Source: Streptomyces sp. HSG2 (GTDB lineage Bacteria; Actinomycetota; Actinomycetes; Streptomycetales; Streptomycetaceae). Taken from it: a DNA stretch of 64,000 nt. How positions within the stretch are numbered: position 1 is the stretch's first letter; every line of letters begins with the position of its first letter. Shown here one piece after another: positions 44,537 to 53,891 of the stretch. Below the pieces are notes generated by a model, which did not search any database, was not told where the DNA came from, and saw only the letters and a list, made by a program, of their open reading frames with translations. The stretch spans positions 5,188,501 through 5,252,500 of the forward strand of contig NZ_CP066801.1 in NCBI RefSeq assembly GCF_016598575.1. Direction: 5' to 3'. The position numbers and the translations under genes are program-made.

Positions 44537-45365
44537 ATGAGCATGCGCAAGCCGTACCCGAGTGATCTCACCGATGAGCAGTGGGAGCTCGTCGAACCCG
44601 TGATCACGGCGTGGAAGGCCCGGCATCCGTCGGTCAGCGGGCATCAGGGGAAGTACGCGATGCGGGAGATCGTGAACGCCATCCTCTACCAGAATCGCAC
44701 GGGGTGTCAGTGGGAGTTCCTGCCCCACGACATGCCCCCGCCCGGAGCGGTGAAGTACTACTTCTACCTCTGGCGCGACGAGGGCACCGACCAGGACATT
44801 CACGACTGCTGCGCTGGCATCTGCGAGAGAAGCGGAAACGATTAGCCGACCCGAGCCTGGTGATCCTGGACACGCAGAGCATCCACGCCGCAGTCGGTGT
44901 CCCGGCCACGACGACCGGCAAGGACGCCGCGAAAAGGGTGCCGGGAGGAAGAGATGCCTGGCCGTGGACGTACTGGGCCTGGTCGTGGACTGCGTCGTCC
45001 TGCCCGCCTCCGCGCACGAGAACACCGCCGGCATCGCCCTGCTGGACGGTGTCGCCGGGCAGTGCGACACCGTGGCCAAAGCCCTGGTCGACCAGGGCTT
45101 CAAGAAGAAGGTCGTCGATCACGGCAAGAACGTGGGCATCGACGTCGAGATCGTCGAGCGCAACCCGGCCGGCAAGGGCTTCGTCGTGCAGGCCAAGCGG
45201 TGGATCGTGGAGCAGACGAACGGGATCCTGATGTTCTACCGCCGTCTCGTACGCGACTACGAACACCGGCCCGCCTCCTCCCGATCCCGCGTCTTCTGGG
45301 CGATGACCTCCGTGATGAGCCGCCGACTCACCGGAGCCACCCTCGCTTCCTGGAGGACCACGTGA
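44537..45365 (+). pseudogene. tnpA: IS5-family transposase, copy 3, two single-base deletions
   Basis: Relative to copies 1, 2 and 4 one C is missing near 44807 (GACCTGCTG reads GACTGCTG) and one G near 44945 (CCGGGGAGG reads CCGGGAGG). The first deletion ends the frame after about 102 residues; the C-terminal part (VLGLVVDCVV onward) is intact. It could not make active transposase. Confidence 0.85.
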
Positions 45366-45784
45366 GCGAGAACCCACAGGTCAAAGCCATCCTGGAACAC
45401 ATCGAAACCCGCGAGCGTGAACTAGCCGACCAGGCCGGGCAGTTCCGGGACCGCATCGAGGAGCTCAGAGTGCGGCTCGGCGAGATCGACGCGGAGAGCG
45501 AGAACCTGCGCATCACCCGCAAGACCCTCCTCGCTCTCCCACTGCCCACACCCGCCACTGAGCCGGACCGCCCCGACATCCCGGACCACCCCGCCTACCA
45601 GCAGATCCTCACCGCCCTGGCCGACGAGGGCCGACCGATGCGCGCCCGCGACCTCTGCCAGGCCCTCGACCTGCCGACCCTCCCGAAGAACACCGAAGGC
45701 ATCCGCTCCAAACTGAAACGCCTGGTCAGCCGCGGCATCCTCGTCGAACCTGAACCCGGCTTGTTCACCCGCCCCGAGACCTGA
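45362..45784 (+). CDS. IS5-like accessory winged-helix protein, copy 3
   Basis: 140 residues, intact and identical in layout to copy 1, although the transposase upstream is broken; the GTGA coupling would not be reached in frame. Confidence 0.6.
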   Translation: MSENPQVKAILEHIETRERELADQAGQFRDRIEELRVRLGEIDAESENLRITRKTLLALPLPTPATEPDRPDIPDHPAYQQILTALADEGRPMRARDLCQALDLPTLPKNTEGIRSKLKRLVSRGILVEPEPGLFTRPET

Positions 45785-45899
45785 AGGCCACCCCGAACCC
45801 ACGACCAGCGGTCCTTCCCCAACCCTCAATCACGAAACGGACAAGAGCTCACGTTCCGCACTCTTATGGCTTCGGGCGCCTCTTCTTATCGTGGGGTGT

Positions 45900-46366
45900 G
45901 GCTTACGGGGCAGCACAGCGCTTACCTATGGGAGTGCCGTGCTGGCGGGAGGGCACGCCGCCCGCACCGTGCTTGCCCGGCCTGACGTCCAGCTGGCGCC
46001 ACCTCATTTGCTGCTCTGGCCCGTCCTCAGCGATACGGAAGAGATGGCGAGCAGGGACCAGTGTGCAGCCTCGCACTCGCCCATCCGGTCCGCAACGGTC
46101 TGGTGCAGGCGGGGCCAGACATGGGCCTGACTCCATTCGTTGTACCGCCGGTAGACGGTCGGCCAGCTGGGCCCGAAGACCGGCGGCAGCTGCCGCCAGG
46201 TACATCCGGTGCTCGCTACCAGGAAGATCGCCGCCAGCACCTCCCGGTCGTCGGCCCTGCGGCGGCCGCCGCCCTGCGGGCGTCTGACGACTGTCGGGGG
46301 CACGACCTCGCGGAAGAGGTCCCACAGTTCGTCGGGGACCAGACGTTCAACGAGTCCGGATACAAC
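45900..46366 (-). pseudogene. N-terminal part of another IS5-family transposase
   Basis: From about 46366 the minus strand reads VERLVPDELWDLFREVVPPT, then GGGRRRADDREVLAAIFLVA, GCTWRQLPPVFGPSWPTVYR, a DUF4096-type IS5 N-terminus distinct from the other IS5 type here. After ADRMG the match weakens and a frameshift follows near 46010. The catalytic domain is absent. Confidence 0.72.
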
Positions 46367-46537
46367 TCGTCCTGCCTCCGGGGAGCCATCGGGGGCCCAT
46401 CCCGAGGAAGCGGTTGTTGGGATGAGGATGGAGGACACACAAACCCTCTCACCGGCCTGGCGGGAGCAGCCGGGAACAGTGGGCACGCGCATTGCGGCCG
46501 CGGGGACGACGGGCAGGGGGATCAGCGGTCGGCCCGA

Positions 46538-47395
46538 TCAGGACGTCCGGGCACGCTGGGTAACAACGATGCAGGCGAGCACCACCGCTGCGGTGAGGGG
46601 CACGGTGGCGGTCAAGTGCTCACCGAGTAGGAGCACTGCCCACACGAGCGTCAGCAGTGGCTGGGCAAGCTGGAGTTGGCTGGCGCGCGCCACCCCGATC
46701 AGGCCCATGCCCTTGTACCAGACGACGAAGCCGCCGAACTGGGAGATGGCGGCGATGTAGGCCATACCGGCGACGGCCTTGGCGGTCAGGTGCACTGGCT
46801 CGTGCGGCAGCGCCAGGACGGACACCAGCAGGTTGACGGGGGCGGAGAGCGTCACCCCCCAGGCGATGACGTGCCAGCCCGGCATGCGGGCCGAGAGTCG
46901 GCCGCCCTCGGCGTAGCCGGCCGCACAGACCAGCAGGGCCCCGAAGAGATAGAGGTCGGCAAGGCTCGGGCGGCCGTGGTTCTGCGAGAGCGTGAAAGCG
47001 ATGACGGTGACCGCGCCGGTGCCGGCGGCCGCCCAGAACGCTTTCGAGGGATGGCGCCGGGTGCGGAAGGCGGAGATGCTCGCCGTGGCCATCGGGAGTG
47101 CCCCGATGACGACCGCCGAGTGTGCCGTCGAGGAGGTCTGCAGCGCCAGGGTCGTCAGCAGCGGGAACCCGATGGCGCAGCCGCCAGCTACAACGGCGAG
47201 GGCGGCCCAGTCGGCCCGGGCCGGGATGGGTGCCCGTGTCAGGAGGAGCGCTGTGAGAGCGATGACGGCGGCCAGCACACCGCGAACCCCTGTGGCGCTC
47301 CAGGGGCCGAAGCCGTCCAGGGCCCAGACTGTCCCGGGGAAGCTGAAGGAGAAGCTGAGGACGCCGAGGGCGGCGAAGAAGGTGCCGTCGCGCAT
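46538..47395 (-). CDS. EamA/DMT-family transporter
   Basis: Ten hydrophobic helices in two EamA halves, for example FFAALGVLSFSFSFPGTVWA, GVLAAVIALTALLLT, YLFGALLVCAAGYAEGG, AVAGMAYIAAISQFGGFVVW and LTLVWAVLLLGEHLTATVPL. About 285 residues from ATG 47395; an in-frame ATG at 47473 would add 26 residues and overlap the start codon of the divergent MocR gene. Probably exports a small metabolite or amino acid, controlled by that regulator. Confidence 0.82.
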   Translation of the reverse strand: MRDGTFFAALGVLSFSFSFPGTVWALDGFGPWSATGVRGVLAAVIALTALLLTRAPIPARADWAALAVVAGGCAIGFPLLTTLALQTSSTAHSAVVIGALPMATASISAFRTRRHPSKAFWAAAGTGAVTVIAFTLSQNHGRPSLADLYLFGALLVCAAGYAEGGRLSARMPGWHVIAWGVTLSAPVNLLVSVLALPHEPVHLTAKAVAGMAYIAAISQFGGFVVWYKGMGLIGVARASQLQLAQPLLTLVWAVLLLGEHLTATVPLTAAVVLACIVVTQRARTS

Positions 47396-47486
47396 CGCCG
47401 ACGGTCGCGAAGGCGTGGGTGACGATGATGGCGCTATTGGCGCGTTGACGATAGCGCTACGATCCTGTGTCATGAATCACGATAGC
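47396..47486. promoter_or_regulatory. Divergent operator between EamA and MocR genes
   Basis: GCGCTAT (47431-47437) and ATAGCGC (47451-47457) form an inverted repeat, and ACGATAGC occurs twice in direct orientation (47448-47455 and 47479-47486). Repeats of this type between a MocR gene and its target are the usual binding sites of these regulators. Confidence 0.5.
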
Positions 47487-48908
47487 AGTTCGCATGTGTT
47501 GGCCAGCGTCCTCGCGACGGAGATCGAGAGTCAACCGGCGGGAACGCGGATCGCCACGCACCGCGAACTGGTACGCCGCTTCGGGGTGAGTGCCACCACC
47601 GTCTCCGAGGCGCTGGCGCATCTCGCCGGACGGGGCCTCATTGCCTCCCGTCCGGGCGCCGGCACTTATCGCACCGAGACGCGGCCGATGCCCCGGCCCG
47701 GGGACACGTCCTGGCAGGAGGCGGCCCTGGAACTGACCAACAACATCGACTCGGCGACCGGCACCACCCGCAGATATAAGGCACCCGCCTTGCTGGGAGC
47801 GCTTGCCTCCCCAGGTCCCGACGTCGTCGACCTCAACGGGGGCTACCTGCACCCTGGTCTGCAGCCGCTCACCCACCTCAGCACCGCGTTCTCCCGCGCC
47901 GCCCGGCGTCCCGAGGCGTGGAACCGCCCGCCCGCTGGCGGGGTGCCGGAACTGCGGGACTGGTTTGCGGCCGACATCGGTGGCGGTCTGGGGCGGCACG
48001 ACATCCTTGTCTGCGGCGGCGGGCAGAGCGCCCTGGCGACGGCCCTGCGCGCGCTCGGACAGCCCGGCGATCCAGTGGTCATCGAGTCGCCCACCTACCC
48101 CGGCACCATGGCCGCCGCGCATGCCGCTGGACTGCGAACCATCCCGGTCCCACTGGACGTGGAGGGGTTGCGCACCGATTACCTCGACGACGCCCTCACC
48201 CGTACCCGGGCCCGTATCGTCATCGTCCAGCCGCTGTTCCAGAATCCCAGTGGGGCCAGTCTTCCGGTGCAGAGGCAGCAAGCGATCCGCGAAATCGCCC
48301 GTCGGCACGGGGCATTCGTCATCGAGGATGACTTCGCCCGTCACATGGGACACGCCGACGCCGGGCCGACACCGCCCCCGCTGATCGCCGACGACCCCGA
48401 CGGTACAGTCGTCCACATCCGTTCCTTGACGAAGGTGGCCTCACCTAACCTGCGCGTCGGCGCGCTCGCCGCCCGCGGGCCGGTGATGGCGCGGTTGCGC
48501 TCGGCCCACGTCGTGGACACCATGTTCGTGCCGGCGCCGCTGCAGTACACGGTGCTGGAGCTGGTGACGGCACCAGCCTGGCGGCGTTCCCTGGCGGCTC
48601 TTGCCACAGCCCTGGAGCACCGGCGGAAGGTCGCCGTCGGCGCGGTGACGGCGACCTTCGGACCAGACGCCCTGACGGTCCGGCCGCGGGGCGGCTACCA
48701 CCTGTGGGTGTCGCTCCCTGGCCACCTCGACGGAGCGGAGTTCGCGGCGGCGGCGCTGGTCAGCGGCGTCGCTCTCACTCCGGGCGATCACTACTACCCC
48801 GTCGACAGCAGCACCCCACACTTCCGGCTCAGCTATGTGGGGGCGCCGTCGGCAGCGGACGTTGACGATGCGGTCCGCCGCCTCGCGCCGCTCCTCGCCG
48901 AGCGGTGA
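47472..48908 (+). CDS. MocR-type GntR/aminotransferase regulator
   Basis: 478 residues. The N-terminal GntR winged helix (about 8-75) has GTRIATHRELVRRFGVSATT and ALAHLAGRGLIASRPGAGTY. The large domain is an aminotransferase class I fold: VCGGGQSALATALRALGQPG, ESPTYPGTMAAAHAAGLRTI, QPLFQNPSGASLP, FVIEDDFARHMGH and RSLTKVASPNLRVG with the Lys for PLP. There is no ribosome site before ATG 47472, so the mRNA may be leaderless. Such proteins sense PLP plus an amino acid; the divergent EamA gene is the likely target. Confidence 0.88.
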   Translation: MNHDSSSHVLASVLATEIESQPAGTRIATHRELVRRFGVSATTVSEALAHLAGRGLIASRPGAGTYRTETRPMPRPGDTSWQEAALELTNNIDSATGTTRRYKAPALLGALASPGPDVVDLNGGYLHPGLQPLTHLSTAFSRAARRPEAWNRPPAGGVPELRDWFAADIGGGLGRHDILVCGGGQSALATALRALGQPGDPVVIESPTYPGTMAAAHAAGLRTIPVPLDVEGLRTDYLDDALTRTRARIVIVQPLFQNPSGASLPVQRQQAIREIARRHGAFVIEDDFARHMGHADAGPTPPPLIADDPDGTVVHIRSLTKVASPNLRVGALAARGPVMARLRSAHVVDTMFVPAPLQYTVLELVTAPAWRRSLAALATALEHRRKVAVGAVTATFGPDALTVRPRGGYHLWVSLPGHLDGAEFAAAALVSGVALTPGDHYYPVDSSTPHFRLSYVGAPSAADVDDAVRRLAPLLAER

Positions 48909-48926
48909 CGGCCTGCGGCAGACGCC

Positions 48927-49385
48927 TCAGCGGGGGTGAGAAAGCCGGGCCGCCATCGCCTCGGCGAACCGCGTGGCACCGGTCTTGGCGAACGGCAGGC
49001 TGAGCGAGGGTTCGCACAACTCTGCCTCCAAAACCAGAGGTTCGCCCTCACTCCCACGCACCAGGTCGATGCGGCCGTACAGCAGCGGCTGGTCCAAGTG
49101 TAGATGCGCCGCGGCAGCGTCGAGAGCGGCGGAGGCGACGGCGCGCTCGCCCTTGTCGGCGACACGCGCCTTACGAAACTCCATTAGGGGGACGTTGACC
49201 GTGCCGTCCGCCCCCAGCATCGCGCTCTTGCGTATCGCGTGGCTGTAGGTGCCGTCGAAGTAGATGAGATCGGTCTCGCCCTCCAGGTCGATCGCATCGA
49301 GGTAGGGCTGCAGCATCACCTGGCTTCCCTTTGCCAGCAGGCTGGCGGCATATTCGGCCGCCTCGGCATGCTGCGAGCGGGGAAA
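48927..49385 (-). pseudogene. ATP-grasp-like protein, C-terminal part
   Basis: The frame runs from the IS3b edge as SQHAEAAEYAASLLAKGSQV, then MLQPYLDAIDLEGETDLIYF, LLYGRIDLVRGSEGEPLVLE and ELCEPSLSLPFAKTGATRFA to a TGA at 48927. The order (Q-Y, E-E, R-D, then E-N-like end) resembles the last third of ATP-grasp ligases. The 5' part was lost when IS3b arrived or by a later deletion. Confidence 0.6.
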
Positions 49386-49457
49386 TGAGCTGCACTGGTT
49401 CTCGTGGAGTCCCTGAAGCTTGGGTTACGCTTCCAGGCGTAAGGAGAACCACGAGCA

Positions 49458-49769
49458 ATGCCAGCACCCCGTAAATATCCTGATGAGCTGCGTGAGCGCG
49501 CGGTGCGCGAGGTCCGCTCGAGCGGACGTCCCATCGCGCACGTCGCCCGCGACCTTGGCATCCACAAGGAGGCCCTGCGCGGCTGGGTCCGCCAGGCCGA
49601 GGCGGACGCCGGTGAACGCGACGACCGGCTGACGACTGCCGAGCGCGAGGAGTTGAAGGAACTCCGAAAGGAGAATGCCGAGTTGAGGCGGGCCAACGAA
49701 ATCCTGAAGGCCGCCTCGGTGTTTTTTGCCCAGGAGATCGACCGTCCCCGGACGAGGCCGAGCAGGTGA
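49458..49769 (+). CDS. IS3-type OrfA (element b)
   Basis: 103 residues. Helix-turn-helix RKYPDELRERAVREVRSSGR, IAHVARDLGIHKEALRGWVR, then a zipper (EELKELRKENAELRRANEIL). A T6 run at 49722-49727 lies in codons VFF; a -1 slip there continues into the OrfB frame (CPGDRPSPDEAEQVIDHL), so an OrfAB fusion is possible. The stop also overlaps the OrfB GTG (GTGA). Confidence 0.85.
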   Translation: MPAPRKYPDELRERAVREVRSSGRPIAHVARDLGIHKEALRGWVRQAEADAGERDDRLTTAEREELKELRKENAELRRANEILKAASVFFAQEIDRPRTRPSR

Positions 49770-50512
49770 TCGACCACCTGCGCGACAAGGGCCTCGGGGT
49801 CGATCCCGTCTGCCGGGTGCTGGACCTGTCACCGTCGACGTACTTCGCGCGCAAGACGCGGCCGAAGTCGGCTCGCCGGCTCCGCGATGAGGAGCTGATT
49901 CCGCTAATCACAGGCGTTTGGGAGGACTCCGGCCACACCTACGGCGCCCGCCGCATCACCCGCGCGCTGGTCCGCGCCGGCCACCGCGTCGCCCGCTGCA
50001 CGGTCGAGCGGCTGATGGGCGAGCTCGGTATCGAGGGCGTCATCCGCGGACAGCGCCGCCGCACCACGGTCCCCGAACCGGCCGCGCCGCGCCCGCCGGA
50101 CCTGGTCAACCGCCGCTTCACCGCCGAGCGGCCCAACCAGCTCTGGCTGGCAGATCTCACCTACATCCGCACATGGTCGGGGTGGGTCTACGTGGCGTTC
50201 GTCCTGGACGCGTACTCACGCCGGATCGTGGGCTGGCAGGCCGCCACGCACATGCGCACGGACCTGCCACTGGACGCGCTGGAGATGGCGCTGTGGAGGC
50301 AGAAGATCAAGAAGGACGCCCAGCTCATCCACCACAGCGACAGAGGGTCGCAATACGTGTCCATTCGCTATACGGAACGTCTCACGGAGGTCGGGGCTTC
50401 CGCGTCGGTGGGGTCCGTCGCGGACAGCTATGAGAGTGCGGAACGTGAGCTCTTGTCCGTTTCGTGATTGAGGGTTGGGGAAGGACCGCTGGTCGTGGGT
50501 TCGGGGTGGCCT

Positions 50513-50935
50513 TCAGGTCTCGGGGCGGGTGAACAAGCCGGGTTCAGGTTCGACGAGGATGCCGCGGCTGACCAGGCGTTTCAGTTTGGAGCGGATGCCT
50601 TCGGTGTTCTTCGGGAGGGTCGGCAGGTCGAGGGCCTGGCAGAGGTCGCGGGCGCGCATCGGTCGGCCCTCGTCGGCCAGGGCGGTGAGGATCTGCTGGT
50701 AGGCGGGGTGGTCCGGGATGTCGGGGCGGTCCGGCTCAGTGGCGGGTGTGGGCAGTGGGAGAGCGAGGAGGGTCTTGCGGGTGATGCGCAGGTTCTCGCT
50801 CTCCGCGTCGATCTCGCCGAGCCGCACTCTGAGCTCCTCGATGCGGTCCCGGAACTGCCCGGCCTGGTCGGCTAGTTCACGCTCGCGGGTTTCGATGTGT
50901 TCCAGGATGGCTTTGACCTGTGGGTTCTCGCTCAC
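50513..50935 (-). CDS. IS5-like accessory winged-helix protein, copy 4
   Basis: 140 residues, as copy 1; GTG 50935 overlaps the transposase stop. Confidence 0.68.
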   Translation of the reverse strand: MSENPQVKAILEHIETRERELADQAGQFRDRIEELRVRLGEIDAESENLRITRKTLLALPLPTPATEPDRPDIPDHPAYQQILTALADEGRPMRARDLCQALDLPTLPKNTEGIRSKLKRLVSRGILVEPEPGLFTRPET

Positions 50936-51762
50936 GTGGTCCTCCAGGAAGCGAGGGTGGCTCCGGTGAGTCGGCGGCTCATCACGGAGGTCATCGCCCA
51001 GAAGACGCGGGATCGGGAGGAGGCGGGCCGGTGTTCGTAGTCGCGTACGAGACGGCGGTAGAACATCAGGATCCCGTTCGTCTGCTCCACGATCCACCGC
51101 TTGGCCTGCACGACGAAGCCCTTGCCGGCCGGGTTGCGCTCGACGATCTCGACGTCGATGCCCACGTTCTTGCCGTGATCGACGACCTTCTTCTTGAAGC
51201 CCTGGTCGACCAGGGCTTTGGCCACGGTGTCGCACTGCCCGGCGACACCGTCCAGCAGGGCGATGCCGGCGGTGTTCTCGTGCGCGGAGGCGGGCAGGAC
51301 GACGCAGTCCACGACCAGGCCCAGTACGTCCACGGCCAGGCATCTCTTCCTCCCCGGCACCCTTTTCGCGGCGTCCTTGCCGGTCGTCGTGGCCGGGACG
51401 CCGACTGCGGCGTGGATGCTCTGCGTGTCCAGGATCACCAGGCTCGGGTCGGCTAATCGTTTCCGCTTCTCTCGCAGATGCCAGCGCAGCAGGTCGTGAA
51501 TGTCCTGGTCGGTGCCCTCGTCGCGCCAGAGGTAGAAGTAGTACTTCACCGCTCCGGGCGGGGGCATGTCGTGGGGCAGGAACTCCCACTGACACCCCGT
51601 GCGATTCTGGTAGAGGATGGCGTTCACGATCTCCCGCATCGCGTACTTCCCCTGATGCCCGCTGACCGACGGATGCCGGGCCTTCCACGCCGTGATCACG
51701 GGTTCGACGAGCTCCCACTGCTCATCGGTGAGATCACTCGGGTACGGCTTGCGCATGCTCAT
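50932..51762 (-). CDS. tnpA: IS5-family transposase, copy 4
   Basis: 276 residues, intact, same as copy 1 with all DDE residues. Confidence 0.88.
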   Translation of the reverse strand: MSMRKPYPSDLTDEQWELVEPVITAWKARHPSVSGHQGKYAMREIVNAILYQNRTGCQWEFLPHDMPPPGAVKYYFYLWRDEGTDQDIHDLLRWHLREKRKRLADPSLVILDTQSIHAAVGVPATTTGKDAAKRVPGRKRCLAVDVLGLVVDCVVLPASAHENTAGIALLDGVAGQCDTVAKALVDQGFKKKVVDHGKNVGIDVEIVERNPAGKGFVVQAKRWIVEQTNGILMFYRRLVRDYEHRPASSRSRVFWAMTSVMSRRLTGATLASWRTT

Positions 51763-52122
51763 GCCACAACCCAAGCGAACCCCGAACGCCTGACCGGCAA
51801 CGATGCCCCAACGTCACACCATCGAGCGATGACAAGACCGACAGAACGCCACATACCGCACTCTGACAACGCGATGGCCGAAGCCCTGAACGGCACGTTC
51901 AAGGCCGAACTGATCGAGCATCAGGGGCCATGGCGGGACTTCGACCAGGTCGAGCGGGCCGTCTTCCAGTGGGTCGCGTGGTACAACAGTGAACGCCTCC
52001 ACTCCGCCCTCGACTACGTACCGCCCGACGAGTACGAACAGGCGCACTGGGCGCAACTGCACGAAGTCCCGCAGACCGCTTGATCACACGATCGCGGACT
52101 CTACGAAACTCGGGGCAGCTCA

Positions 52123-52393
52123 GCCTACCAGCAGATCCTCACCGCCCTGGCCGACGAGGGCCGACCGATGCGCGCCCGCGACCTCTGCCAGGCCCTCGAC
52201 CTGCCGACCCTCCCGAAGAACACCGAAGGCATCCGCTCCAAACTGAAACGCCTGGTCAGCCGCGGCATCCTCGTCGAACCTGAACCCGGCTTGTTCACCC
52301 GCCCCGAGACCTGAAGGCCACCCCGAACCCACGACCAGCGGTCCTTCCCCAACCCTCAATCACGAAACGGACAAGAGCTCACGTTCCGCACTC
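52123..52393 (+). mobile_element. IS5-like right-end fragment (copy 5)
   Basis: From AYQQILTALA the sequence matches the 3' part of the accessory gene through the terminal GAGTGCGGAACGTG (complemented), ending at 52393 with TGA after it. The left part is missing at the IS3b junction. It cuts the SDR gene to its right. Confidence 0.85.
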
Positions 52394-52396
52394 TGA

Positions 52397-52892
52397 AAGT
52401 GGCGCTGTAGGTATAGGAGTCCGGGTCGCTGTGCCGGGTCAGGGAGGCGAGCATGCTGGCGACGTTGACGATGCGGCCCGCGGGGGACGCGCGAAGCAGC
52501 GGCAGCAGGGCACAGGTGACCTCTACGACGCCGAAGAGGTTGCTCTCGAATGTCTCGCGCCACTGGTGCAGCGGCTGCTGGGACGGCAGCTTGCCGTACT
52601 CCTCGACGCGGATGCCCGCGTTGTTGACGAGGATGTCCAGGCGCCCGAAGCGGCGGGCGACCTCGTCCGCGGCGGCCCGGATGCTGTCGGAGCTGGCCAC
52701 GTCGAGTTCGAGCGCCTCGACGGGGAGACCGTCGCTGCGCAGTTCCTCCACCGCTTCAGCCACCGCCTTCCGGTTGCGACCGGTCATGAGGGTGTGGGCG
52801 CCCGCCTTGGCGAGTTGGCGAGCGATCTCCCGGCCGATACCGCGGTTGGCGCCGGTGACGAGTGCGGTCTTCTCAGGCTGTGCGGGTATCAC
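52397..52892 (-). pseudogene. Short-chain dehydrogenase/reductase, C-terminus removed
   Basis: From GTG 52892 (AAGGAG upstream): TGANRGIG (NAD(P) binding, about 14-21), VEALELDVASSD, LDILVNNAGI (about 85-95) and IVNVASMLASLTRHSDPDSY. The gene is cut at YSATF by the IS5-like fragment, at or just before the catalytic Tyr/Lys region, so the product cannot be active. Confidence 0.82.
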
Positions 52893-52952
52893 GGATCTCC
52901 TTGTGAGAATGCGGGGGGGCAGAAGTGGTCGATGACCGGATGGGCGTGCCTG

Positions 52953-53343
52953 TCACCACCAGTCCACGGACAGGAACTTCGCCACCGGCGGGCCGAAGCG
53001 GCCGATGTCGACGAGGAAGGCGTCGTGGCCCTGCGGGGACTCCAGCGGCAGGAACTGGACGTCGGCGTTGCCGCCGCTGAGCCCTTCGGCGATCCGCCGC
53101 TGCTGGTGGAGGGGGAAGAGGGTGTCGGTCTCCACGCCGATCACAAGCGCCTTTTCCAGCCGCATCGCGGCCAGCGCCGCCTCTGTCGTCGTGCCGCTGG
53201 ACGCGGCGAGGTCGAAGCGGTCCATGCAACGGCTGAGGTAGAGGTAACTGTTGGGGTCGAAGTGGTGCACGAAACGCTGGGCCTGGAACTCCAGGTAGCC
53301 CTCGACGTCGAACTGGGGGCCGAAGGGGTCGTGGTCGGTGCGG
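52953..53343 (-). pseudogene. metX: Homoserine O-acetyltransferase (MetX), C-terminal part
   Basis: The frame leaving IS3 copy D reads GYLEFQAQRFVHHFDPNSYL, YLSRCMDRFDL, then ALVIGVETDTLFPLHQQRRI and ESPQGHDAFLVDIGRFGPPV, to TGA 52953. FDPNSYLYLSRCMDRFD is a MetX signature; Asp in ETDTLFP and His in GHDAFL belong to the catalytic triad. About 129 of 370-odd residues remain and the Ser is lost. Native role: acyl transfer to homoserine for methionine synthesis. Confidence 0.85.
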
Positions 53344-53418
53344 GGGCCTTGACCCCGGATCCTGGACACCCGAGACACTTGGATCTTGAAGGTCCAGGAG
53401 AACGGATGTCCCGTGGTC

Positions 53419-53718
53419 ATGAAGCACTACCCGCCTGAGTTCAAGGCGGACGCGGTCGCGCTGTACGAGTCGCGGCCCGGGGCGACGATCAAGTCGGTCG
53501 CCGCTGATCTGGGGGTCAACCCGGAGACGCTGAGGAACTGGATCCGGGCGGCCGGTGCCGCCCGTCCCCGTGGCCGCCGCCCGGAGGGTCCGGCGGTGCC
53601 GGAGTCTTCGCTTCAGGCAGAGCTCGCCGCCGCGCGGAAGAAGATCCGCGAGCTGGAGGAGGAACGCGAGCTCCTGCGGAAGGCCGCGAAGTATTTCGCC
53701 GGGGAGACGCGCTGGTGA
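53419..53718 (+). CDS. IS3-type OrfA, copy D
   Basis: 99 residues, same as copy C. Confidence 0.87.
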   Translation: MKHYPPEFKADAVALYESRPGATIKSVAADLGVNPETLRNWIRAAGAARPRGRRPEGPAVPESSLQAELAAARKKIRELEEERELLRKAAKYFAGETRW

Positions 53719-53891
53719 ACCGCTTCCAGTTCGTCTGCGACCACCAGCGCCGATACGGCGTGAAGCGGTTGTGCCAGGTCCTGGGCATCGCCCGCTCCAG
53801 CTTCTACTACTGGCGCCGGACCGCACCGGACCGGGCGGCCCGCCGGGCGGCCGACGCCCAGCTCGCCGCACGGATCCAAACCGTCCACCGG

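Larger units (their letters stand above)
44436..45863 (+). mobile_element. IS5-family element, copy 3 (1428 bp)
   Basis: Same ends as copy 1, flanked by TTA (44433-44435 and 45864-45866). Two bases shorter than other copies because of single deletions in the transposase gene. Confidence 0.92.
44415..45880 (+). terminator. Terminator hairpin split by IS5 copy 3
   Basis: GGCGCCCGAAGCC (44415-44427) and GGCTTCGGGCGCC (45868-45880) are perfect 13-bp complements. Without the IS they would enclose a nine-base loop, acctcttat. IS5 copy 3 lies in that loop at TTA. The hairpin follows the Tn3 tnpA/cysteine-rich unit. Confidence 0.78.
50434..51863 (-). mobile_element. IS5-family element, copy 4 (1430 bp)
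   Basis: Reverse orientation, complete, flanked by TGA (50431-50433 and 51864-51866), inside IS3b orfB. Confidence 0.93.
49766..52083 (+). pseudogene. IS3-type OrfB (element b), split by IS5 copy 4
   Basis: Pieces 49766-50433 and 51867-52083 rejoin as VADSYDNAMAEALNGTFKAE, giving about 294 residues. DDE residues lie in WLADLTYIRTW, LIHHSDRGSQYVS and MAEALNGTFKAELI (Glu). The TGA duplication of the IS5 copy marks the join. Confidence 0.88.
49386..52122 (+). mobile_element. IS3-family element type b, interrupted by IS5 copy 4
   Basis: Imperfect ends TGAGCTGC...GTGGAGTCC (from 49386) and TGAGCTGC...GTAGAGTCC (complement, to 52122). Native length without the insert is about 1304 bp. Flanks do not match: an ATP-grasp gene on the left and the interior of an IS5-like accessory gene on the right, so a deletion or recombination has occurred on one side. 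Confidence 0.82.
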
